Below, piece by piece: positions 44,643 to 57,100 of a DNA stretch of 64,000 nt (position 1 is its first letter; each line of letters starts with the position of its first letter). The position numbers and the translations under genes were made by a program. The stretch lies in NCBI GenBank assembly GCA_022592435.1, contig JABYQS010000111.1, positions 1-64,000 of the forward strand. The letters are read 5' to 3'. The notes beneath the pieces were generated by a model. It ran no database searches, was not told the origin of the DNA, and worked only from the letters and a program-made list of their open reading frames with translations. Source of the DNA: Cerioporus squamosus. Its lineage: Eukaryota; Basidiomycota; Agaricomycetes; Polyporales; Polyporaceae.

Positions 44643-46424
44643 CCGGAAACTGCTTGTTGCACTTTCAGTACCCCCGGTCTGAAATTCTTCTCATGCAGCC
44701 CTCGTGCGCGTACGTAGGCAGTAGCTTGAAACTGCGGGCACAGTACTGTATGTCGATGTGGCCTTGAATCTTTCGCTGCCACGCCCGACGGATCTTCGTG
44801 AGCAGTGCCATGCATGTTCAGACGGCGAAGGTAAGTACTTCGCGCACTCACTAGTCAACCTATCGCTGCAAATTCCCATCCCGTATGTAGCGACGACTAT
44901 ACAGGCTAAGAAGACGTACCTTTGTGACTCGTGTGTCCCCAGTCGCTTCTCGTAGGCTAGATGCCGCTGCTGGCTGGACACGTCTACGGAAGAGTGAACA
45001 TGCCGGACCCTTCCCCGCACCTGAATGTGACTCGGACTCCGAGATACGGATTGCGACGCGTCTGCGCAACCGTGGCCATTGACGAGGGCGCTCGGCACGT
45101 AGCTAATTCTTCTTCCGCAGGTTTCAGCACGTACATACCGGTCTACTGCGGCGACGTGGTTGAACGACACAACGTCCGTGTGAGAGCGAAAGTTTGCGCG
45201 CGCAAGTTGGAGTGCCTTGAAGCACGGTGGCGAGGGACGAGCTTCACAGCTGCGCAGTCGGTTCAGAGCGAGTAGAAGGTCAAAGTTCACTGCTCATGTC
45301 AAGGAATCAAGAACGCAAGATCACGAGCACTCGGAAGCAGCGAGAAATGGTGGTCGAGATGGAGGCAAACGGACGCTTGTGAGTCGTCTTGAGTCTAGTT
45401 GGCGTCAGTCTGAAGCAGTAAGTACCTGTAAGTACCTAGTAAAGGCTGGTATGAACCCCGGATAAGCCCAGCTTGTGAAGGCTGATAAGCGGCTATCATA
45501 ACCGACTTACAACGTTCTCTTACTGTCCAGATTAGTGACATAACCCATGGTGATAGGCGATGGCGGTTGCATGGCGGACATAGCGATTCGTGCTAGGCGC
45601 ACGGTGGCGGATAAGTTCACTGCAGGAGCACTCCGAGTCCTCAGTGCCAGTACTCAGCCTGAGGGACACGGTCCTGTCTATCCAACGGACGAGCTCTCAC
45701 AAGAGTCCAAAGCGCCGTTCTGGTTGCAATAGCCCGTTCACCAGCCGGCTGGGGTATACAAAGCACACGGTTCCGTCATTCTCTCCAACCTGCAACCCAG
45801 CCGAAGGGTCGGTCAATGAATAGGTCAGGCAGCCGGGACACTGACTCGGAGCGTACAGCGTAAGGCCATGTAGACGTACCTTCACGACTCCGCTTCCGGC
45901 TGTCCCGTTTAGAGAGGTATGTTCGACCTGTGCGGTCATAGGGTGGGCCTGGGATTCAGAGGGGAAGTCAGCGGGGAATGAGAACGTTGACATACGTTGG
46001 CTATAATGGTGAGAAAACCGAGAGGAGAAGAGGGAGGAGAGTAGTCTTCCGCCAGAAGCAGCGCGGGTCGGCGAAGGAGGGAACGAACAGTCAGTTGGAC
46101 GTATCCGCCGATCAAATCATGTAATGCAAAATGGCCGAGGGCGATAACATTCATGGGCAGGCGAAACGTTCGAGGGCGAACCCGAAGAGTTTCGCATATC
46201 ACTGTAGCATGTCGGAGACGACACGTGCAACGGCTAGGGGACAGCGGAGACTCAACATCGAGCTGAAGTCTTGAGATAGGCCCACCGGAGAGCAGTAGCA
46301 AGTCGAGGTGAATCCGGGGCGTCAACATTGAGCACTCTTCTAATGGTAGCAAGCAATCAATCAAACCTGCAACATCTCGTCAGCGGCATGTGACTACTTA
46401 GTGCAGACACAAGGAAGCCGAACC

Positions 46425-48790
46425 CTATTCACGATATCGGCACACTAATCGATGTTTTGGCCAGTGCGCTCGCTGGCACTGAACGTCGCAATACCTGTAG
46501 GACAGGATATCAGCAACACAACAAGGAAGTACGAGTCAATAAACGTGACGCACCATGCACTCTGGCATCCAGAGCATTTCCGCACCACCGCGCTCCGACA
46601 GGAGCACCAACAGCATGCGTACAGCATCGCCAATCCGGGACCCAGCTGCATACAACCATCCTCGCCACTGTGGCAGCTGCACCTGAGGGGTCCCCGGAGA
46701 AGCGACGCGAGGGTAGGCTCGTTATTTGGTTTCCACCACCGTGCGTACTCTTTTTCGGCAGCATGGCCTAGTTCGTACGGGAAAGCTAGAGACCACTTTG
46801 CTGTGGTGCCGGGGTGGTTAGCAATTCGGAATGCCCTGTTCTGTTCGTCGACCTTGTCGAACCGCTCTACGAACGCGGCCCACTTGTCGAAGCCGCGAGA
46901 GAAGTGGTGGAGGAGAGCCTTGCGCCCCGCTCTGATTGAGCCCTCCACGACCTTGAAGCCGGAACTTTCCATAGTGCACGTCGAAAGCTTGATGCGTTCG
47001 ACCAACGGCTGGAATCAACCAGCCATGAGTACCGGCAAGAGGAGACACCCAGAAGAAGTACTGTACCTGGATTGACCCGAGCTCCGGGGAGAATCTGTGT
47101 CCTCGCATGGTTAGGAAGTTGATGATAGACACGTCTGTCGTGTGTTGGAGTTCGCGCATGTCCGAGGGACATGCTGATTGGTACGCGCGGTCGTAATTCA
47201 GCGTCATATATAGGCAATCGATGCCAACATCCCGTCTCCGCCAGTCGAATGGTCCCGTCTGGAGGAGGAAGATCTGCGCCTTCGCGTGGGATAGCTCGAA
47301 GGTAGAAACATACAGGCGTAGTCGCAAATACGCAGTGAGACGGGCAAGCCGTAATCCCTTTATCGCCGTCTGCAGAGCCTCCTCCCGGTCTTCGCTCTGT
47401 TCACAAAGGATGACGTGAGCGTATCGGTGGTGGGGATTCCGTTTCAGGAACTCGCGAGCGTAGGATGCTGCCGCGTCGAACTGCCCACTCCGAACAAGGT
47501 GTTCCAAGGCGAGAACGTCGGCCATGTCGAGGTGTCCCAGCTGATTTTTGCGTCTCCTGACGGCCTCGGCACCCTCGGATAGAAGCGCGTACCAAGAGTC
47601 GAACTTCACAAGAGCACTCTCCTTGAAGTCCGGGAAGTCCCCGTCGTTGTAGATGAACGGGCCGCTCATCAGTACGCGAAACATTCCTACCCCGAACTTG
47701 TAGAAGTCGCCGTCCTTGTGTACTGCCCGCAGGAGCCTGCTTACCGCTAGCGTGTATTTTCGGATGGACGCCCGTTCACTTGTGGGTGGAGCGTCACAAA
47801 GTGCGAGTTCGGAGAAGTTGGCAAGCTCGATGAACCCTGCCCGGGAGGCATAGGCCGGCGTTGATCTCTGCTCCGCGAGAGGAAGGCCACAGAAAACCCA
47901 TGCCGCAACGCAACGAAGAACGGCATCGTTGCTGTGAAGCAGCACCGCAAGAAAGTCCAGGATACGGTCCCGCGTCTTGTACTCTTCAGGAGGACAGGCC
48001 TTCTCGCAGACGATGAGAAGGGGGATAGCGTGGATGATGAGGTCATAGGACGCATCAGAGTCTTCCAGGGCATTGAGAACCACGTCTGCGACAAAGGTGA
48101 CGGAGAGATTCGCGGGGAATTTTGGATCTGGATGGGCAGGAAATGTGGATGCAGTAACACAGCGTCACCGCCAGAAACTCGGGATTGTGCTGTACATTGC
48201 ACATCCACGGGTCCCACTTCAACAGCAGATCCGGGAGATGTTGTAGGATCGCCGTTCTGGCCGCGTCGTCGCCATGTCGCACCAGCATGGAGTGGAGCTG
48301 GAGTACTACAGACGGGGTGATCGTATCTATCAGTTCCTATGACTTTCGGTAACAAGCCTGTTTCATGGGTGTTCAGTAGACAGCAGAAGGGCGGTCCGCA
48401 TGAAGCACGTCACCGTATCCGATAAGGGCACGACACAGGATGGCATCAGCACAAATTTCGAGACAGATCCGAGCGATGCCGTCGCAGACTTCCCACTCTT
48501 GTTCGTGACAGGCGAGATCAAAGACAAAGAACAGGCTGTCGGAGAACGAACGTGACCGCATGTGGAATCTTCTCAGACCGCCTCTTGTAGCTGTCTCTAT
48601 AAAATGGTGGCGTTACATGGTGTAAGAGTGAGGCGCGCTGCGATTCAAGGCGTGACGTACTCACTCGGTATCTTCAAGCGACGACGGACATGAACGTACG
48701 CCTCTTCCAGTGGAAGGCGACTCATGGCTCATGGTGTCGCATAGTTCAACGAAAAGCTCGGACAGGCCACGAATAGTCGCATCATTGTCA
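46425..48790 (-). pseudogene. MYND-finger gene C, frameshifted
   Basis: All five exons of the MYND family can be placed: about 48790-48665, 48596-48414 (183 nt, as in A and B), 48357-47067, 47008-46554 and 46494-46425. Exon 1 changes frame between GLSELFVELCDTM and EEAYVHVRRRLKIP. Exon 3 is 1291 nt instead of 1298 and changes frame twice, near 48325 and near 48150. The rest is open: a 339-codon stretch to the end of exon 3, then the complete finger with CCWC, KCSGC and YCDVQCQRAHWPKHRLVC. Splice sites are all intact. The damage is confined to the 5' third, so decay is recent, or translation may start internally. Confidence 0.75.
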
Positions 48791-48791
48791 C

Positions 48792-48809
48792 GGGGGGGGG
48801 GGGGGGGGG
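48792..48809. repeat. Poly-G run of 18
   Basis: A homopolymer at the 5' edge of MYND pseudogene C, where the intact copies have their start region. Confidence 0.9.
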
Positions 48810-48853
48810 AACGGCTCATCACAGCAAACTTGATCGATTGAGTACGAGGCCAA

Positions 48854-49048
48854 TAGGGATGCTCAATTCTGGTCGGTCGTAGGTCGGTCGCAGGTCGGTC
48901 GGTCGCTAGGTGAGCGCCTCAGCAGGTAGCCGAGGCAGCCGACGTTGCCTCTTTCCTAACACTTGGTCGCGCTTAGAGGTTCGATCACTCCGTTTTGCGA
49001 CCTGCGACCTGCGACCGACCTGCGACCGACCAAAATTGAGCATCCCTA
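48854..49048. mobile_element. Short inverted-repeat element (MITE-like)
   Basis: A 191-bp element (48856-49046) with inverted ends of about 43 bp that differ at about two positions; they begin GGGATGCTCAATT. The ends contain tandem GGTCGGTCGCA-type words. It is bounded by TA on both sides, which fits a Tc1/mariner-type TA duplication. If TA is counted as part of the ends, TAGGGATG would instead suggest hAT, but no 8-bp duplication is visible. It has no coding capacity and lies about 60 bp upstream of MYND pseudogene C. Confidence 0.7.
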
Positions 49049-49774
49049 ATAGCTGCTCGGTCGCGGGGATGGATCTACAATGCTGATGCCTCGTCAGCGC
49101 CAAGATCTAGTCTTTATGCAGAGGCGACGATAGGTACTCGCAGACAGTCGGAAACGTTTCCAGATGGCTTGAGCCTCGAGATGAAGCCCAGACCGTCGGC
49201 GAGAAGGAGGAGGAGATTAATCATATTACCGTCGGTCAGTACTGTTGCGATCGTCTAAAGTGACGGTGTGCTGGCAGCGCCTGTGCCGAAAGCCCAGTGG
49301 CGGTGCCGTCGGGGTTTCCCGCAGCTCTATCCCGGAAGCTCGACTAGTCCGACCGCGTCTCGTCCCCCTCAAGGTTGCACTGCCGCTACCTACTCCGGCC
49401 CAGCGACCCATCGTCATGGGCGGAGGCTGCCAAGTCGCGAATAAAGCCCTCACTGATCTCCAGCACGTGTATAATCAAGACGGCCGGGATAATACAAGCG
49501 GTTACTGTAGTACGTTTGGGTTAGAGGTACGATACGATTTGTACAGTCCCACACACCGCAGAACAAAAACGTACGTCGTACGACACGAGGGAATGTAGTA
49601 GTATGTGGCTCCTTGGACTCGATATGAAGAGCTTGGCCGAATCGCAGCCCCTTCCATTGCCATATGCTCGGACCTCAGCACGGAGACGTAGATGCGAAGT
49701 GGCTGGCGGCTGACGTCCCCCGTGAACCTCCGTATTCTCCGGTCTGGCCAGTTCTACGATTTACGGCACGGTGA

Positions 49775-50880
49775 CGTTAGCCACACGGACGAGGACGCAG
49801 AGTTCGCGGAGGCGAATTGGGAGCGAGGCGCGTGGATGGACATTGGCAAGGTGACGTTGTATGCGAACTTGCGCTGCGGTCTGGATGCGGCTGTGGATGG
49901 TGAGTACCCAGGCGATGTTGCTTGCATCCCGATTTCGGCCGATCCCCCATGGGACGTCTGCTATATTCGATGCGTCAAGGCTGTCCGCTCTACTGAGTGG
50001 CCAGCGATACACAACGGAGGCAGCGCGGGCGAATCTCGAATCGCCGTGCGATGGCGTACCGCGAGAGGAAACGCTGATGCTTCGGGCGCGTGCCAGCATG
50101 CATGCAGCTGTTTCCAGAGCAACCTGACAAAACGTGTCCATCGTCAGTCAGACGGTATGGAGGTACAGCGACTTACGGAAGGGTACCCATACTGCTCACT
50201 CGACTATGCCGCCGGCGCCGTCGAACAGTCCTGCTACTGCGTGTTCTGCGGTTTGGGGTCTAGGTGCGGCCGGTACCCAGGTGGTGCTGCTTGCGTCCCG
50301 GTTCCAGCCGAATCGGACTGCTGATAGGCCATGGGGACGACCTCTGTGGGGTGGGATCCGACGGCGTTCGATCGGTGGGTACGATGCACACGAACGTTGG
50401 AACTTTGGGGAGGTGCACAAGCCGTTCAGACTCCACTGAGCTTGCATGGAATCTGGACTACGGGAGTATGCAGCGAGTGAGGCGCGGGGATGCGCGGGCG
50501 GATGATGCAACGGTGCCAGGGGCCGGATGGAAACAAGGATATGACGGTGCTTACTGCGTCGCGTCGACTATCCCGGGCCTCCGATGCTCACCTGCAACCT
50601 TTGTCGTGATCCGATACGATGTCGGTTGCGCTGTATGGTGGGGAGTTAGCCTTGAGCTCCTGCGGTCGGGATAGCTCGTTGATCCAGCGTCCACAGCTCA
50701 CAGCGCACACTCGCCACGCGGACGAGGACGTGCATTCCACCGTCGCGGAGGCGGACGTTGACATGGTGACGGCGTGTGCGAGCGTCCCGTGCGTTCTACG
50801 GTCTGGGCCAGGTCGGTGACGTTGGTGTGTGTCCACTGTCCCGATCCCAGCCGAGATGGGACGTCTGTGGAAGTTGGTGT
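49775..50880. repeat. Three degenerate repeats about 400-500 bp apart
   Basis: Three segments, near 49775-49960, 50210-50345 and 50700-50880, share the core CCCAGG then a TTGCTTGCATCCCG-like word and CAGCCGA, followed by GGGACGTCTG or GGGGACGACC. Identity is modest and patchy. Confidence 0.45.
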
Positions 50881-50935
50881 TGGAGGAGTGGGTGGATGGG
50901 TGTGCCAGTGAGTGAGCTTTAAGGAAGACTTGTGC

Positions 50936-51670
50936 CGGTCGCCCAGGCTGTCGGTTCGAGTTGGATCAATTGCGGGAGTGGCGAGAAGCGCGGCAGCGTG
51001 ACGGCGAGTCGTGTGGCGGTTGCAGAGTGAAGATCGGGATTGGTGAATGATGAAAGGGGGGGGGGAGGGGGGGAAGGAGGCGGTACGTCGGGTATCTGCC
51101 AGTCTGAGTGCGCACCTACAGCCTTCAAGTTGCCACGATCTGACAAGATGAGACCGCCCGTTGATTGTACTGCGCCGAGGGCATGGGCGGTGCGACTTGC
51201 TTACGGAACGAGTTCATGGGCACTGTCCCTCAGCCGGCGGTCGTGAGGCGGGACACGAGACGCGAGACGCGAGACAGGAAACTTTGAACACGGACCATAG
51301 GTGTTGCAGCGGACGCAGTCGACCCTTGATTTCAGCCTTGAACTTCATCGCCAGCAGCGGGGTCCGACCCGACGCCCATTCTCATCGGTAGGATGCAGGA
51401 GCCACTGGAGAGCGGGAGCCATGTTCAGCGAAGGTTTGGAGGCGTGCGGTCAGAATCCGCCCGATGGGAAGACCAGAGTCACTGCGGCCGAGTATGGAGA
51501 TGACGTGTCGGAGCTGTCAACAATTATTATCAGACTCGGACCTGAGGCCTGAGGTACGAGGGGAGACTGGGCAAGGGGTGGTCATGATGTGGGGATCCGT
51601 GCGCAGAAGGTCGGGTGGAACGTGGACCGGGGGCGTGAAGTGAAGATGGACATAAGGAGGGGCGCTCCGT
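50936..51670. repeat. Tandem duplication, unit 1
   Basis: About 735 bp that recurs in the same orientation at 51676-52434. Landmarks are GTACGTCGGGTATCTGCCAG, GACAGGAAACT then AACACGGACCATAGGT, and TCAGAATCCGCCCGATGGGA. Confidence 0.8.
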
Positions 51671-51675
51671 TCGCC

Positions 51676-52434
51676 GGTCGCCCAGGCTGTCTATTGGAGT
51701 TGGATGGATTACGGGAGTGGCGAGAAGCGTGGCGGCGTGAGGGCGAGTCGTGTGGCAAGCGTCCTCGTAGAGTGATAATCGGGATTGAGTTATAGATGTA
51801 CGTGTAGAGGGGGAGGAAGCGGTACGTCGGGTATCTGCCAGTCTGAGTCTGAGTGCGCACCTCCTTTGTCACGATCTGACGAGATGAGACCGCACGTCGG
51901 TTGTGCTGCGTTGAGGGGGCACATGAGCAGTGCGATGGCTTACGGAACGGGTGTAGGGACACTGTCTTTCTCCTGACGGTCTGGAGGCGAGACACGAGAC
52001 ACAATCCACAACTCACGAGACAGGAAACTCTGAACACGGACCATAGGTTTTGCAGCGGACGCTGTCAGCCCTTAAGTTCAGTCTTCAGTCTTCAGCCTCA
52101 ACGCCGCCAGCAGCGACCCTCGGCTGCACAGTCCCACAATCCGACCGTCTGACCCGTTCCCATCGGTAGCATGAAGGAGTCAAAGAGCGGGAGCGATGCA
52201 CAGCGAGAGTTTGGAGGCGTGCGGTCAGAATCCGCCCGATGGGAAAAGCGACGGCGGTAAATATGGAGATGAAGCGTCGGAGCTGTCAGCAATAATTGGA
52301 CTCGGACCTGAGGCCTGAGGGGGAGGCTGGCAAGGGGCCGGGGATCCGTGCGCAGAAGACCGGGTGGACGTGGACGTGGGCGACGGGCGTGGGCGTGGAG
52401 ATAGACATAGTAGGGAGGGGCCCTCCGTCCCGTC
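51676..52434. repeat. Tandem duplication, unit 2
   Basis: The second copy of the unit at 50936-51670, with the same landmarks in the same order. Differences are spread out, with small insertions, so the duplication is not very recent. No gene is evident in either unit. Confidence 0.8.
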
Positions 52435-52541
52435 CGTCGGTGAGGACCATGGCACATGCTGGCGTGCGCCGTGGACTGGAAGACCGTCTGTCACTTGCGC
52501 GGAGTCTGAACTTCCTGCGCGCGCGGGGATCCGACGCTTGG

Positions 52542-53355
52542 AGACTGACCACAGCGGTGAGTGATAGGAATATAGGAGCGCGGATGGACTGCGCAGCTCA
52601 TCATCGGGTCTCTTGCGTACATTTCTTTTCCGTAGGTTGTCCGAGTGTGAGTCAAGCCCTAAGGAACGCACGCATGCGATGCATGTCCGACGGTGGGTGC
52701 GTACCGTACCTATCTTCTGCGTCCACACGAGACAGAGTGTTCCGAGCCGTCTGGCTCGTCGCAGTCGACGTGCAGCACAGTAAGTCCGCTTGGACGAACG
52801 TGCATTACGGGACGGCAAGAGCCCAGATGGTTTGAACCTGCAGGAATGAACTCGTAAGTGTTATTCGGAGGAACGCCCCGGAAGCGGGGCGGTGCAAACC
52901 TTGTTTCTACGTGTGTACGCGCGTCTGAATCCGCCATCCGACGGGAACTTGGTCTCAAAGTGGGGTGCAGCCTGCAGGCGTATGATAGTACGGTTCCCTT
53001 GTGATAGATGCTCCAAGCATTCCCGGAACTTCGCCCCCACTTGATATACAAATCCCGAGCGAATTGGTAGTAGCCCGCCGACTCGCAAACCATAGATGAC
53101 ATCGGACGGTAGTACTTCAACGTTATCGCGTACGCTCGGGTGCAGCAGGCAAGCAAGTGAGCCTGGGCCCACCTATTGTCTGAGAGGCAGCCAGGCGCGT
53201 TAGGGGCGCACAATCAGACGACGTTGTACGTTGCGGGGGTTTGTGGCCGAGCGGGCGTTGCGGAGTGGTCGGATGCTCGGCAGAAGGCGACGGTGAGAAC
53301 GGAGAAGGAGCGCCGAGGAGACGGCGGGCCCAGAGAGGAGACAGGCCTGGACTCG
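52542..53355. repeat. Inverted repeat flanking SKN7, left arm
   Basis: Blocks 52542-52852 and 53230-53345 match the reverse complement of 59764-59505 and 59133-59030. Shared words include GTGCATTACG, CTTCTGCGTCCACA and TGTGGCCGAGCGGGCGTTG. Confidence 0.75.
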
Positions 53356-54154
53356 CCCAGGCCCAGACATGGTCTCCGCCCGCGCGACGCTGTGCGTCCG
53401 TCGTCCACACGAGCTGTGTCTGATGCGAATGTGTATCTGCCCAACAGCGTTTCCGTCCTTGTCGTCGTCGGGGACGGGAGAGCGCGTCGAAGACAGGGGC
53501 CATGAACGTGCTGTCCTGGTATCGGATGCGCTCGGAGATCGATAACGGCTGGAGCTTGCAACGTGCAAGCACAGGTCGGACGGCGGGACGGAGGCAGCCA
53601 TCGCGTCGGACGCGATTATTGAGAGCGAAACCTAGCGAAACTCATTTGCCGCCAAGGTGCCGGTGGGGAGATCTGGAGGAGTTGCGCGGTGCCTGATTGT
53701 TTGACTGCGAGGGTGGTGGGCCTGGACCGCGCTCGGGGAGGGTCGAGCCCTTTTCCCATTCCTGGACTCAACACCATGCGACGGCCTGGGCCCCGCGACC
53801 GCGTCTGGCGCGAGCGGGGTGGTCTGAGAGCACACAGAGGCCCAGAGGTGCCACGGATGCACTGCTGGCTCGTCAAAGGGGCGCAGACGACGCAGGACGC
53901 GTTTGGGACCCCGACGAGGAATTGAATGAGCGCAAAAGGCACGAAAATGGAGAAAAGGACGGCCGGAAAGCGGAAACTCGGCGGTGGCGGGGTTGATGGA
54001 TTGCCGAATGCGGGCTGTTTGGGACCCATATCGGGGGTGGATCTCGGAGGGAAGGGGGGAATAGGGCGACCGGGACGGGGAGGGAGGCTTAAGGGATAAC
54101 TTGACGAGACTCGTCGCTCGTCGTCCATCCACCCCTCTTAACAGTCCAGACCAG

Positions 54155-57100
54155 ATGGATAACTCGAGCCAGTATCCGCCGCTCCAGAGGCAGCTCTTCC
54201 CTTCAGCGACCCTCCCGCCCCCGTCCCAGCTCCATCTCAACAACTTCCCCCGCAACAACACCCTCCCGCCCATCTCCCACCTCCCCGCCGCCGGCCGCTA
54301 CCCGCCCCCGACATACACACATCCCTCCCTCTCCTCCACCGCCTCCCCCCTCTCCGGCCAGACCCTCTCTGGCCCCTCTACCTTGCCCTGGTCCAACCAG
54401 CGATCGTCCAGTTCGCGTGACGACCTCCCATCCACACGCCGTCGCCTATCCGAATCCAGACCAGAGCGAGAAATGGCCCGCGACTCATCCCAGGACCACC
54501 ATGTCTCCTCCGTCAAGCACGAGCAGGAGGACAGCATGCCATCCACCTCTGACTTCGTCAAGAAGCTGTACAAGTGCGTGTCCAACGCCTCTCTCCATCT
54601 TTAGTCCCCCTCGTCTAACCACGGCCACCAAGAATGCTTGAAGATGCCTCCTTCGCCGACGTCGTATCATGGGGTCCTCATGGCGACTGCTTCGTCGTCA
54701 AGGACATGAACGAGTTCACGAAGACCATCCTTCCCCGCATGTTCAAGCACTCAAATTTCGCCTCCTTTGTTCGTCAACTGAACAAGTATGACTTCCACAA
54801 GGTTCGTCACTTCCTATCGTGTGGCGCGACGATCCGGAAGCTGAGCAGTTTTCCAATAGGTCAAGAACACAGACGATAACCAGTTCGGCGAACACGTGAG
54901 TCTTCAACTTTCATCTCTTCATGTCAGGCTGCCCTCTCCCCAAAGCTTGGTGCGCTACCAGCTCGTGATATGCAAGCTCGCGCAGCGGTCGCTCGCGGCG
55001 AGTAATGAGCGAACGTTGGGCGAGCTCATCTGACATCGGTTGCTAGCCCGAGTGACCCTGCACGTGTTAGTAGTCGTGTTCGTGCGCAGCATCGGTCGGG
55101 AACGAAGTCGGTAGTCGCGTATGCTTGCCCTTCGCCATGCGGAACGCACTCGGTGTTTGCACTGAGTCTGTTCAGGTAACATGTTGCCTACTCGCTGTCA
55201 TGTTTTCGTGTAGAAGGCGAAGTTCCTTCCCGAATATGCTTGTATGCGCCAAATAGCGATACGCCAGCGTTCTCGTAGCACGCATTCGGCTCCGTAAGCT
55301 GTCCTGTACTGCGAAATGTGCAGTTGCATGGACACGGGGGCGGCTCTCATGAACACATCTCCCTGCGATACTGACGGTTGCTCATACGGACCTCCCACAG
55401 AGCTGGACTTTCCGCCATCCTGACTTCCACGCTGACCGGCGAGACGCGCTTGAGAACATTAAGCGCAAGGTCCCCGCTGCCCGCAAGTCCACCGGACGCG
55501 GGGGCAACTCACCGTCACCATCCGCCTCCGCCTCCGTCGACGCACTCCAGTCGCAAATCGAACGCATGGCGCGCGACCAGGAGGAGATGGCCGCACACAT
55601 CCGCTCGCTCGAGACCAACTACCAGAACGTGCTTTCTGAGATGGTCAACTTCCAGCGGAACATGGCGCAGCAGGACGGACTCATGCAGAATTTGATACAG
55701 TACTTCTTGCAGCTGGAGAATGGTGGGACTGTCTCCTCGTAGTATATTATTCATGCCGGAAGCTAATTTGTACTATTTGCCCTTTTTCTTTTCCATGTGT
55801 CGCACTCGCTCGCTCGCGAATTCTTCCTCGAATCCCGTTGTGCAAAATTCCCCACGGACGCGTCGTCTTCGTTTTCTCTCTCCTCTCTCGGTATCGGCCA
55901 CGCACCTTCGCCTCGCCCCGCCTCGGCCCTCATCTCATTCCGTAACCCGCACAACGCAAATCCGATCCGAAAACGCCCCGCACCCGCCGCTTTCCCCACG
56001 CCTCCTCGGACGGTCTAGGCAAGCTGAAGACGGAGCAGATCTCGAACCCGGCCCAAGGAGGCTCGTACGCGCCCGACCCGAACCCCTTTCTCCCCGCGAC
56101 GGAGGCGCAACGCATGATGGGCGCCTACCCGGACGGGGACATCGCGCGGGCGTCGCTCGCGCAGATGAACGAGATCTCGCGCCGCGCCGAGGTTGCGGGG
56201 ATGACGTTCAGCACGACGTCGGCTGCTGGTGGTGCGGGGGGCCCGGCGAGGCCCTCGTCGCGCGCTTCTACGATCATGGCCGCGGCCGCGGGCCTCATGG
56301 ACGCCCCTGCGAGGCCGATGAGTCGCCAGGATGCCCTCGCGAGGATTGAGGAGCTCTCACGGATGCGGCCTACGCCCGCCCTCGACTCTGCCCAGACCGG
56401 GGCCCAGGCCTCGTCGTCCGCTTCACCTTCGCAGAAGGCGCGCCAGCAGCAGCAGCAGCAAGCTCAGCAACAAGCTCAGCAGCAGCAACAACAACAACAA
56501 CAACAGCAGCAGCAGCAGCAGGCGGCGCAGCAGCAACAGCAGCAGTCTGCACAAGCAGCTGCGAACGCCAGTGCGTCCGGCTCGCAGGGCGGCGCGTCGC
56601 AGGCGGGCCCACTGGATGGCCCATTCGACGCAAACGCATTCCTGATGGAGGACGCGGCGCGGTACGGGCTGAGCGTGGACCCGAGCACGATGAATCACGA
56701 GGGCCTGCAGGTGTTCACGGTGGGCCACCTCATGCCGCGCTCGTCGCTCGAGGACGCGAACGGGAACTGGAGCTTCGACCCGAACACGCTCCCGCAGGTC
56801 GTCATGCCGACGCCGGAGGGCATGGGCGGGGACCCGGAGGAGGAGGGCGAGAGCTCGACGTCGCCCGGGGGCGTGCAGCCGACGCAGTTCTTGAACGCGC
56901 CGACGCCGGCGCCGGCCGCGGGGAGCTCGTCCATGGCCAGTGGGGCCGGCGGCGCGGGAGGGGCACGGCCGGCGAGCGCGCAGACGCTAAGGGTCAGGCG
57001 GTCGACGTACGTGCCCGGGTGGGCGGTGCCGCCGCGGGTGCTGTTGGTGGACGACGACGTGGTGAGCAGGAAGGTGTCGAGCAAGTTTCTGCAGATCTTT

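Larger units (their letters stand above)
44026..46424. other. Gene-poor region with G-rich repeats
   Basis: About 2.4 kb with no firm gene. It contains two G-tract repeats (44184-44212, 44620-44642). A weak minus-strand frame at 45993-45697 carries a possible 90-nt in-frame intron and no known motif, so I leave it uncalled. Confidence 0.5.
49049..54154. other. Repeat-rich region without supported genes
   Basis: About 5 kb holding degenerate spaced repeats (49775-50880), a tandem duplication (50936-52434) and one arm of an inverted repeat (52542-53355). Open frames such as 49692-50324 cross repeat boundaries and show no motif. Confidence 0.6.

Noticed and set aside
45697..45993. Small minus-strand open frame with a possible intron
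   Set aside because: The intron is 90 nt and in frame, the product lacks motifs, and no promoter was convincing.
48966..48990. GGTTCGATC word resembling a tRNA B box
   Set aside because: No A box or cloverleaf can be formed around it, and it lies inside the inverted-repeat element.
49692..50324. 210-codon open frame
   Set aside because: It crosses boundaries of degenerate repeats, and another frame is equally open; no motif.
56440..56550. CAG-rich run as a stand-alone microsatellite
   Set aside because: It is in frame inside SKN7 and encodes the glutamine-rich linker, common in this protein family.
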